20,779 nucleotides of DNA, taken from NCBI GenBank assembly GCA_027577415.1, contig JANBQS010000335.1:1-20779 (forward strand), read 5' to 3'. This DNA comes from Coemansia sp. RSA 922 (lineage: Eukaryota; Kickxellomycota; Kickxellomycetes; Kickxellales; Kickxellaceae). Positions 7,691 through 16,600 of this stretch are shown one piece after another. The translations under genes were made by a program, and so were the position numbers. Every line of letters starts with the position of its first letter. Position 1 is the stretch's first letter. A model generated the notes under the pieces. It had not been told where the DNA came from and searched no databases. It saw nothing but the letters and a program-made list of their open reading frames with translations.

Positions 7691-7967
7691 ACCTGCTGAA
7701 GGGGGGGTTTTTTAAGACTGCATTCTCTCATCGTCATCAAATATATGAGCCAAAAAGGAATGACATCATTTATATATTGTTTTTTCTTTTTTCAAAGGAT
7801 GTAAAAGAACAACAATTCTTTTTCTTTGTTTCTTTTTGCTTCAAAGGACACGCGTCATAGACAGTCTTTGAAGCGCTGAATTTGCAATTTGTTTCTTTTC
7901 TTTTTATTGCTGTTTGCTCCTTTTTTTCTTTTCGTAGAGACGGGGGAAAAGAATATCAATGACGTTA
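7661..7967 (-). promoter_or_regulatory. Cluster of CRE/ATF-like sites
   Basis: CGTCA (TGACG on the minus strand) occurs at 7661-7665, 7732-7736 and 7853-7857. TGACATCA lies at 7761-7768 and TGACGTTA at 7960-7967. By chance about 0.6 TGACG cores would be expected in this length on both strands. bZIP factors of the ATF/CREB type bind such sites, often in stress-controlled genes. The nearest downstream gene in the right orientation is the 104-aa gene. Confidence 0.45.
7835..7882. repeat. Imperfect direct repeat, copy 2
   Basis: This is the partner of 7642-7690. It contains ACGCGT immediately overlapping the CGTCATAG core, which would also fit an MluI cell-cycle box (ACGCGT). Confidence 0.5.
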
Positions 7968-8145
7968 CAATTTTCCTTTTGCTTTCTTTGAAACACGTAG
8001 TTGAAAGGAGGATTTGCAAATTGGCATTGGAGCTGGTGAAGTGCTTCTTTCTTGACTGTCTGCTGGCTGCAATTTTCCACTCCATTCCTCAAAAAAATCG
8101 AACAAACAACAAATTTCGGGATGGCAGTTTACTCACCTCTTTTCT

Positions 8146-8715
8146 TCAAAGCACTTTGGTCATGTCTGGAGAGGCCAGTGTGAGGCCGCTCGCCACCTCT
8201 GCTGCTGTGCGCGTTTTGACTGGGCTTGCCATGGGGTGAGCCCTTCCTGGTTTGTTGTTGTCCCAGAACTCCTCGTCGAATCCCTGTGATGCGGCAATTG
8301 CTCTTGCGTTCTCCTTGCACGCTTCGGCCGTCCTTGCTGCTGCGGCGACTGCCAGGGCTTCCTTGCGTCCCGATTCGAGAAGCTTGGCCATTCCTTGGTC
8401 ATACCTGTCGTTTGACTCCTCGTCAGCCTCCTCCTTCGCTTTCTTGTGCGCGATTAGCTCTGCCTGCCTGGCTTTCTTCAGCTCGCGAAGTTCATCAGCC
8501 CTCTTGTTCTGGTTCGCCTCGTACTGTTCCTCGGCCAGGAGTAGGTCCTTCATGCTTTCTGCGCTATGCTGCTTTGCGTTTGTCAGCAACTTCTGCACGC
8601 AAAGGCTCAGCGTACGTAGGGCTGTCGTACTCAGTGCTGGGCTGGCCTCCACCAGCTCGTTCATTTCAGTGACCAGCTCTTCCATCCGAGTGATTGGGTC
8701 CTTGGTGGTAGTCAT
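8146..8715 (-). CDS. Unrecognised coiled-coil protein, 189 aa
   Basis: From the ATG at 8713-8715 the protein opens MTTTKDPITRMEELVTEMNE. It continues as a long, charged Ala/Glu/Lys-rich helix through about residue 140, likely coiled coil, and ends in a Thr/Ser/Pro-rich tail with ASPVKT and ASPDMT, possible proline-directed phosphosites. An upstream in-frame ATG at 8862 would add 49 residues. That extension has visibly lower third-position GC (about half) and a low-complexity Lys/Asn stretch, so I read it as 5'UTR, without certainty. A GTGAGT donor-like word lies 12 nt after the stop. The gene is divergent from FANCI and may share its promoter. Family not recognised; no enzyme motif seen. Confidence 0.65.
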   Translation of the reverse strand: MTTTKDPITRMEELVTEMNELVEASPALSTTALRTLSLCVQKLLTNAKQHSAESMKDLLLAEEQYEANQNKRADELRELKKARQAELIAHKKAKEEADEESNDRYDQGMAKLLESGRKEALAVAAAARTAEACKENARAIAASQGFDEEFWDNNKPGRAHPMASPVKTRTAAEVASGLTLASPDMTKVL

Positions 8716-9011
8716 GGACTCGAGTCGTTGCTTGTTGTTACTATTGTCGGGTTTATTGTGCTTTTTGTCTGCTGGGTTCGATAGCCTGTGTGCTCTCGAT
8801 TTGCTGATTTCAATAAATGCCAAAAAAGAGTGAATTGATACACCCTTCGTAGTCGGTGTCATGCCTCAAGTCTGTACTCCCAACCTTTTTGACCATTATG
8901 GTCTTGGATCCCGATCAGCGCAATCAAGGTGAATGCTGCGCAAAAAAAGCTTAATGCTCTCTCTTCTTCTTCTACTACTACTATTTTTTATTTATTTATT
9001 TTTCACTCTCA
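8716..9011. promoter_or_regulatory. Divergent promoter region of the coiled-coil gene and FANCI
   Basis: This 296-bp spacer carries an interrupted dyad GACCAT-T-ATGGTC at 8891-8903. Ahead of FANCI is a pyrimidine-rich run of TCT/ACT repeats (8955-9005) with TTTATTTATT. The left 147 bp are open in the coiled-coil frame and may be leader or N-terminal extension. Confidence 0.5.
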
Positions 9012-12000
9012 ATGGCCGACGAGTCGAATTCACAAGTTGTTGACGCGTTGCTAACGCTGGGTCGAGAAAAGGCGTTTGCCGAAATTGGCCAAATGCTGAG
9101 TGGACTCGGCGAAAGCGTGCTTTACAGCCTGGTTGAAGAGGACCTGGGTACACTAGTTGCTGGCGACGTGTCTTTGAGCCCCGTATTCCTGCTTACAAAT
9201 CTGATATTCAAGGGCGGATGCGCGTTGGTCGAAAAGGGCGCGACGCAGGCCGGTGAAGGCATCCTCGGAACGGCGACTGGCGCGTGCGTGAGCCAGATCT
9301 GCGAGGACGAGCCAAGGGACGAGAAAGACATTGGGAAAAAGTGGAATACGATCAGCGATAAGCTTCTCGAGGTTCTGCCACAGCTTAGCTCTCGGTCGAT
9401 TATTGACGTTGCGTTTCGGATCCTCGCTGAACTAAAGGCGTGTGGGTCGATTCCAAGCGCCTTGCATAGCTTTTTGCCTATGCTGTTGGACACTTTGGGT
9501 ACTATTGGGCCAGTGGAGATTGTGACCAAGGGCGAGGGGTTTGGCGCATCGACTGCAGCTGCTGGCGACTCTACTACTACCATCATGCGCACTGGCCTGG
9601 CGCTAAAGTCATACTGGGTCGAGTCGGCATGCTCCTATCGGTGGGACCCAAAGTCGTCAGTCGCTGTCTGCGCGCTTCTACGCGAGATAGTGCTGAGCGA
9701 GCGGCTGATCGAAGTGGTGGCATATCGGATGCTGCGACAGCTGAAGCTGGCTGAGCTTAACGAGCTTCCAGCGATGGTCTACCAGCTGCTATTGTTTGCG
9801 CGCAATGGGTTTAAGCGCGAGATCATTGGCGGCATTCTGAGCTTCTTTGACGCAGTGGAGAACGACAGCTCCAAGGACGATGGCGATGCTGCTCAGTCGC
9901 AAAAGAGGTGGCGCGAGCTGGGCGACATCGAGGGCACAGTGATGCTGCACATTATCTACAACATTAAGCAGGACTTTGAGCTGGGCGATGCGCTGATTGC
10001 CCATGCCAAGGAGCAAGGTGACGTGGCGCTAGCAGCAGCTGGCGGAGCTCCGTCCACGTTTTCGTTTGCTTGTCTGCTGGCGCTGGCGCGTATCCACCGC
10101 TTCGAGGATGCAGTTATATCGTTTTTGCGAACGACCATAGTCAAGAGCATCCACGACGCAATGGCTCTGGCGTCGACTGGCTGGATAAGGCCCCTCTTGC
10201 CGCCGATTCGGCTCTCGGCGCAGCAGCAGCTGCTGAGTGCCGTGGTGGCGCGCTCGTCGTATGGCTGGGACCAGGTCACGCAATCGCTGATCCAGCTGTG
10301 TCTGAGCGTGATGGATCTCACTGGATCATCTGCCGCAGCCCGCCGCAGTGCTTACAGCGCCCAGGCGTGTGCTGAGGCGCGGCGAATCAGCACGCAGGCG
10401 CTGAGGCTGGCGTTTGGCGGGCACGATTTTGTTCGAGCCGAGGTGGTCGACCAGATCCTGAGCCGAGTGATGTTCCAAACCGACTCGCACATGCACTTTC
10501 TCGCGCTGCTGGGCGACTTGGTAGCGGACGACTCGGATGTGTTGCGCGTCTTTGTGCCTAAATTTGTCGACGTATTCGATTCGATATCCGTTATATCGCC
10601 CGCGGCCCTTGAGAAGCTGCTGGTGGCCATTTCGCCGATAGTCCTGGATGACGCTCCATTCCGGTCTTCGCTGATTCTCGTCTTGCGAAAGATTCTGTTT
10701 GCCCACAGCTTTGACGACCGACGCACTGCGCTGAGTGGCCTGTTTGTGCTGACGTCGAGCTTTGCTTCAGCGCTCGACGAGTGCCAGGGTCGATTGGGCG
10801 CTGCGGCGCTGGCTGCGGCTGGTGCTGGCGAGGTGCGCCATTTACAGCGCCGCGTCGACGTATTAGTGTCCGCCCTGCTTGAGGTCTTGGGTCTCTTGCG
10901 CCGCTGCCTGACGCAGCAGCCCGAAGTCAGATCGGCGTCATATGAGCGGCTGGGTCTTTTGCTCGACATGCCGTGTGTCCGCAGCAGCTCCCTGCTGCTG
11001 AGCGCGCTGCACGACATATTCCGAGTGGAGTTTGCAAAGTACTACCGAGCCCCCAGTCAGAGCCAAGGCTGCTCGCCAATCAACATCCAGCTGTGCTTGC
11101 ACCCAGTGACCAGCAAGGTGGTTATGCCCATCGCTAGCTTCCTCCACTGCTATGGCAAGCTGGTCGTGGCTTCTCGCACTCCGGGCTTTGGTACTAGTAG
11201 CTCATCATCTTCTTCTTCTTCTGCGGGGCTTCCGGCTGCGGCGGTGGCAGCAAAGGCGTGGAAGGACCTGTGCTTGCGGTTTTCAAGGGCGCAGATTGAG
11301 GACTTTGAGTTGGATCCGACTGGCGACTATTCGCTCGACAGCCAGTTTGGTCTGCGCAATTTCAGCACTGCTCACTTGGTCGTCGGCTGTCTGGACGCGT
11401 GTATTGGCTACGCCTTGGCTCACATTATCAACGTCGCCCCCGCCACGGCTATCGTTGACGAGGATTCAGATGGAGCCAGCAGCGGCAACTTGGCTGATCC
11501 GACAATCGTTGTTGAATTGTTTACCAAGTTCAATCGATTTGGCGACATACTCAGTTCGCGGTGTATAGACGAGCGCAAGAAGAAGATTATTCCCTCGATT
11601 AGCGACCTGTCTTTGCTGTCGCTTGACTCGGTAGTCAGTGTGTTGCGGTTGGTGCTTCCTGATAAGCAGCGTGTCGACAATGGCTCTCACCCGCTCAACC
11701 TTGATCCAGTCACTGACCACAACTGGTTTGTCTCGCGCATTGCCAAGGCCGGCCTGTGGTCAGCGAACCAGCTCCTTGTCAAGCACTTGTTGGAAGTCGC
11801 CCTGGCCAGGATTCAGCGCCGACCCGTAGCTGGTAACTTTATGAGCAGCAACAACAGCAGTTCTACGGTGTTGCCGCCAGCACCAGCTGCTCGAGCCCTG
11901 CTGGAGATGGCCTATGTCGTGTTCAGTGGCGTGCTGGTGTACTTTGGCGATAGTAGCGACCAGGCGGCTGACACGGAGCAAAGCCAGCGCCCTCTGCCAG

Positions 12001-13610
12001 TATACTTGCGTGCCAAGGCGGCGCGTGGTCGTGGAGTTGTACATATAAGCGCCGAGATCTTGCTTGCCTGCATGACTCTTCTGACCCTCTCTAACTCACT
12101 TGACCTTCTGGCGGTGGCTATCGTAAGACCTGCTCCTGAGCGCTTTACCGACAGCTTGGCTTTGCCGTCTAATGTCGCTGTGGAGTGTGTTGCTGCGCTT
12201 CTCACCAGTCTACGCCACGCAGTGACGACATTGTTGCGACTAAAGCCCATGGCAGTCAAAGATGCCTCTATTGTGCTCGCGTCAGTTCAGATCTTGACTA
12301 CCCGGCTAAGCGAGCTTGCATTTAGCGGCATCCGAAGGGAGGACCAAGTACTGGCGTACCACTGCTTACATCAGACGGCAAAGTGGACGGTGGAGCTAGT
12401 ACAGAGCGAGATGCCTAACGATTTGGGTCTAATGAAAAGCCTGGTTGTGCAACTAACCAGCTGTCAGGCGTTCTTACAGCCCGAGTCAGTCGTCATTGGT
12501 ACTACTACAGTAGCTGTGGGTCCTCGCTCGGATGAAGTGGAGCTAGAGCCTGTTGACCAATTGACGGCGCGTATGTGTGCGGCGTCGCGGCTGCATATCC
12601 GCGACCCCGACAACTTTGACGACGAGGATGAAGACGTTGACGAGCAAGAGTTGGAAAAGTTCACAGTGCGCTCTATTCCCGCGCTTGCCTCGCTTATCAT
12701 GTCATGGTTTAAGGCTGAGCTACATCGCGTCGACTGGGCTATCGGACAGTTGCGGAGGAGTGTAAATATGGAGCTGAACCAGCGATCTGGTACAGATGAC
12801 GGTGGTGACGTTGACTTGCCTCTGAGTATAGGCGTGGAGCGTCAGATCTGCTGGCGCATGTGCGCGTTGTCACATGTCCTAGAGCGGCTACTCAGCGGGT
12901 CGTTGCCCAAGGCTATGTACGATCTGGTTATTCGCGCCTTCCAGGACTTGCATCGAACTTGGGCGCTTCTGACGCGTGCTAAAATGGCCTCTGCGCAGCT
13001 GCCTATCACCGAATCGTACATTGACGCGTTATCGTTGATCTGCTCAGACCTTAACACTCACGCGTACGCCCTTATTACGAACAAGTACAGCAATATGATA
13101 GGAGCCGAGGATGCTACCGAACAACCACTGTCAGGAATCAAGAAACTGGCCGATGGCAAGGACGAAAAGTCAAAGAAGGGGTTTAAGCCTAAACCCAAAT
13201 CAAAAGTCATGCGGGATTCGTCGTTGGTTTCGTCGCTAGTGTATCAGATGGAGTTGTCTGAAAAGTATGTCATTCAGTTGAGTACTAAATTCAAGACTCC
13301 GCTGGCGCATTATCTGAAGCGAAGCACTGTCCGCGATTTTAGGATTAAAAAGTCGGATATTCCCGAAGCCATGGCCATCGCTAGCGACGATGAAGGCGTT
13401 CACATGCATGATAATGTCAGTCCGGTTCAACAACTGCAATATCCTCAGTTGGTTGAAGATGATGAAGAAGATGAGGAGGAGGAGGAGGAGGAAGATGTCG
13501 CAATTAGTGGTGCAGAGTCTGACACGGAGGAGCTGGTAGCGGATCAGACGGGTTATAGCTCTACTGAAGATACTGCCGATGTCAGAGGCAAGCGAGCACG
13601 ACTAGACTAG
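9012..13610 (+). CDS. FANCI: FANCI, Fanconi anemia ID2-complex subunit
   Basis: This 1532-aa intronless alpha-solenoid protein matches FANCI along its whole length. FANCI pairs with FANCD2, clamps DNA at interstrand crosslinks and is monoubiquitinated. Diagnostic matches are GILSFFDAVE (about 270-285), LILVLRKILFA (554-564), IEDFELDPTGDYS (about 760) and YLKRSTVRDFRIKK near 1445. K560 in VLRK sits where human K523, the ubiquitin acceptor, lies. The downstream SQ cluster of vertebrate FANCI is absent before CLTQQ. Lineage insertions include a nine-Ser tract encoded near 11200-11222. The tail is acidic (Glu-rich) and ends KRARLD, a likely nuclear signal. It is longer than human FANCI (about 1328 aa). 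It converges on the chitin synthase gene with a 50-bp gap. Confidence 0.95.
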   Translation: MADESNSQVVDALLTLGREKAFAEIGQMLSGLGESVLYSLVEEDLGTLVAGDVSLSPVFLLTNLIFKGGCALVEKGATQAGEGILGTATGACVSQICEDEPRDEKDIGKKWNTISDKLLEVLPQLSSRSIIDVAFRILAELKACGSIPSALHSFLPMLLDTLGTIGPVEIVTKGEGFGASTAAAGDSTTTIMRTGLALKSYWVESACSYRWDPKSSVAVCALLREIVLSERLIEVVAYRMLRQLKLAELNELPAMVYQLLLFARNGFKREIIGGILSFFDAVENDSSKDDGDAAQSQKRWRELGDIEGTVMLHIIYNIKQDFELGDALIAHAKEQGDVALAAAGGAPSTFSFACLLALARIHRFEDAVISFLRTTIVKSIHDAMALASTGWIRPLLPPIRLSAQQQLLSAVVARSSYGWDQVTQSLIQLCLSVMDLTGSSAAARRSAYSAQACAEARRISTQALRLAFGGHDFVRAEVVDQILSRVMFQTDSHMHFLALLGDLVADDSDVLRVFVPKFVDVFDSISVISPAALEKLLVAISPIVLDDAPFRSSLILVLRKILFAHSFDDRRTALSGLFVLTSSFASALDECQGRLGAAALAAAGAGEVRHLQRRVDVLVSALLEVLGLLRRCLTQQPEVRSASYERLGLLLDMPCVRSSSLLLSALHDIFRVEFAKYYRAPSQSQGCSPINIQLCLHPVTSKVVMPIASFLHCYGKLVVASRTPGFGTSSSSSSSSSAGLPAAAVAAKAWKDLCLRFSRAQIEDFELDPTGDYSLDSQFGLRNFSTAHLVVGCLDACIGYALAHIINVAPATAIVDEDSDGASSGNLADPTIVVELFTKFNRFGDILSSRCIDERKKKIIPSISDLSLLSLDSVVSVLRLVLPDKQRVDNGSHPLNLDPVTDHNWFVSRIAKAGLWSANQLLVKHLLEVALARIQRRPVAGNFMSSNNSSSTVLPPAPAARALLEMAYVVFSGVLVYFGDSSDQAADTEQSQRPLPVYLRAKAARGRGVVHISAEILLACMTLLTLSNSLDLLAVAIVRPAPERFTDSLALPSNVAVECVAALLTSLRHAVTTLLRLKPMAVKDASIVLASVQILTTRLSELAFSGIRREDQVLAYHCLHQTAKWTVELVQSEMPNDLGLMKSLVVQLTSCQAFLQPESVVIGTTTVAVGPRSDEVELEPVDQLTARMCAASRLHIRDPDNFDDEDEDVDEQELEKFTVRSIPALASLIMSWFKAELHRVDWAIGQLRRSVNMELNQRSGTDDGGDVDLPLSIGVERQICWRMCALSHVLERLLSGSLPKAMYDLVIRAFQDLHRTWALLTRAKMASAQLPITESYIDALSLICSDLNTHAYALITNKYSNMIGAEDATEQPLSGIKKLADGKDEKSKKGFKPKPKSKVMRDSSLVSSLVYQMELSEKYVIQLSTKFKTPLAHYLKRSTVRDFRIKKSDIPEAMAIASDDEGVHMHDNVSPVQQLQYPQLVEDDEEDEEEEEEEDVAISGAESDTEELVADQTGYSSTEDTADVRGKRARLD

Positions 13611-13660
13611 TAATATTCAGGCTATTGTATTGAAAGTGTAAAGAAAGAAAAAAAGCACAT

Positions 13661-16600
13661 TTAGGCATTGGGGTTATTGTTGCCAATAAGCATTTCATCG
13701 ATAATCCGGCTGATAAAGTCCTTTTTCGGAGTCAAATCGACGCCAAACTGAGATGTAAGCTGATGACGAATGACCTTTTTAGTCATTGTAGTCAGATCGG
13801 CGTTGAACAAAATACGGCTAATAGCGTCGACGATCTCGTTATCCGTTGGCATAGATGCCACCGCAGCTGGCGAGGACTGACCACTAGCAATAAAATCGTG
13901 CTGGGGACCGGTGGTACTGTACATGGACGGAATAAACGAGTTCTGTCGCATCATATCGCCACCAGGCGAATTGCTATACACCGACATTGTAGTGGGAGGC
14001 ATCCAGCCCTCTTGCGCGCCAGCAAAGTATCCACCCTGCTGTTGTCCCATCGTTCCCATGTGTGGCGATGGCTGGTTGTACATGGCAGTGGAGAGACGCG
14101 GGTCATTGGAGATCGTAGACATACGCATCGATCCGGCTTGAGGCAAGGCAGGAGGTGGCATATTATCATACATACTGTATGTACCCGAGGGAGTCATAGC
14201 GGCGATGGCCATAGCGTGTTGTTGCTGCTGGAGTGCCAATGCCTGTGGATTAGACATGGCAACCGATAGGCGCGGATCGTATACTGCACCGGGCGTCATT
14301 GGAGGAGGCATACCGTAGATACTCTGCGTACTCGAAGGCATCGCCATCATCTGCTGCTGCTGAGTGTTAAAGGCCATGGCACTGCCAACGCGACTCATGT
14401 GGGCGCCAGACTGACTGCTATACATGGACAAACGGTCGTCTTCCTTTGTCGATCCTGCGTTAGGGTTCATATTGGGAGGCGGGGCGTTGAGGACACCGGC
14501 AACGGCCAACTCCTTCTCGTACTCCATCCAACGACGCTGTGGAATAGACGCGGGGTCAAAGGGCTTATCATCTGATACAATAATCTTGCGCTTGCCGTCA
14601 TCCACAACTACACGAGTATTACCCCAAGAGAAATCGTCCATATGCCAGAACGAGTAAATAGGCAAAACAAACGACCATAGAGGGTAGGCCAATAGGTAGA
14701 TAATCATCCAGCCTATGTGTTGCCACTCGCGACGTAGCAAAAAGATAATCGCTTGCAGACCGTAGATAGCTCCAATAAGGATAAGCGAAATATACCCGAC
14801 ATCGGCGATCCCTGTGACTGCGATATAGATCAGGTATCCAAAGTAAATCAACGTCGTCGGCATAGTCACGGTACCAAAGAGATCGAGGAATACGACGAAA
14901 CGCATCGAGAAGAAGCAGAATCCGCACATATTGGGAAGGAACATTAGTTCTGCCAAATTGTGGATAGTCGAATTAATCCAGCGACGACGCTGCGACATGA
15001 GTACGGACCATTTATCGGGAGCGATAGTCTTGCACTTGGCGTCCTGGATAAACTTGAGCTTGTACTGCGGGAAGTGCTTCATCATCAGCGTTGTCAGGTA
15101 GCGATCCTCGCCCAGCGACAAGAGATTCTTCTTGTGTAGTGTGTCGACATGCAGCTCCGAGTACGCATCCAACACGGGTTTAGCCAACAGCAACGGTTTG
15201 CCGTCGACAGTGCGTAGTCGGTACATACAGAAACAACCGGGCAGGCAGGTAACGGATCCAAACAAAGATTCGAATGCCTTGGCCATATGATGCGAGATGA
15301 AATACTCGTACACCTGCATCATCGTCGTCCAGCTCTGACTCTCATTACCCAGCATCGTTTCTCCACAGATACCGGCGATACGACGGTCGCCAGTACACGC
15401 AGCGACTAGACGAGAAAGAGAGTCTGGCATGACTTCGGTATCGGCATCGACCTGTAGCAAGTACTCGTAGTTACGTGGAGGCACGCCAATGATGTGACGC
15501 ATCTGGTGGTAGATCTCGAGCTCCAACGGCGTCATTGGCAAGTTGAAGTGCACCTTGTTGAAGAACGACATGAGTAGGATCTGCGAGTCGCGCTTGCCTC
15601 GGTTACCCGACCGGTTAGACTCCTCGGGCGTACCGACCTTGGCGACAACCATGAACGGCGTGACGCGGCCTTCGACCTCGTATAGACCCGAATACACTTT
15701 ACCGATATTGTGACGACGCGAACCCTCGGCAATGGCCAAATAGTCGCGAGCGGGCGGCTCATATTCAGGATCAACACCCAGGATATCAAGGACGATGCGT
15801 GGCGTCGACTTGTCGTTACCCGAACCAACGATATTGCCGTCGCAGATAACGAATATCAGCTTGTGCTTATCGTCGTACTCGAGCGCACCCAACGAGTCCA
15901 AAGTCTTGCGGATACTCTCCTCGTCTTCCGTGTAGCAGGGGACCTGGCAAATGACAAACTTCTCGGGCGGCGTAGGAATAGGCCGCTTGGAGAACTGCAG
16001 CGCCGTCATGAATTTAACCAAAACCACCAACATCAGCACGCAGGCAAATGCGACGAGCATGTAGTTGGTAAACAAACAGCGTACGCTCTGACGGTCGTCG
16101 ACCTCGCCAACGTAGAACAGACTCTTGATACAATCATAGTTAATGTCGCGAGTACTCGAGTCCCAGGTAATACCATTCCAGTCGTTGGTAATATCGGCCG
16201 AACCGTAGCCGTCTTGCTCAATGATGGAGAGGAGCTTGCTATCGAGGATGTTGTACTTTTTGTTCGTATTACCGGCATAATTGATAGCGTCGACATACGG
16301 CTGAAAGTTGTAAACCTCTTTGCCGATAACGCGCCAGGCCTTTGACTGATCCTTGTACATACTGTTAATCCAGTCGTACTTCCACACTACGCCGCCCTTT
16401 TTGAACTTTTTCATCGTCGGAACAAACGTGTCAAAGTAAAAGCGATAGTTGCTGAGAAGCTTGGAATTGGGGTCAATCTGCTTTGTGTGCCTGAACAGGG
16501 TCTGGGTCTCTGGGTCGACACTCGAATCTGTACCTACTACGGGGAATACGATCTGGTAAAACGGGTCAGCCTTCTCGGATACAAGCTTAGGACACGCCGC

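Larger units (their letters stand above)
7498..8145. other. Intergenic region upstream of the 104-aa gene
   Basis: These 648 bp have no convincing gene. They contain an imperfect direct repeat pair (7642-7690 and 7835-7882), five TGACG-like sites (7661-7967), a poly-G/T run near 7701-7712, and T-rich tracts. The right end is the 3' flank of the coiled-coil gene. GTGAGT on the minus strand, just past that gene's stop, resembles a splice donor. Confidence 0.55.

Noticed and set aside
8252..8833. 193-codon + strand open frame rich in Ser/Ala/Leu/Cys
   Set aside because: It mirrors the Ala/Glu/Lys-rich coiled-coil gene on the opposite strand; such codon bias creates long antisense frames.
15710..16345. 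211-codon open frame on the + strand opposite the chitin synthase gene
   Set aside because: It lies entirely antisense to a conserved catalytic gene and shows no family motif. It is a by-product of the coding strand's codon usage, as are similar frames opposite FANCI, RPC4 and the bHLH gene.
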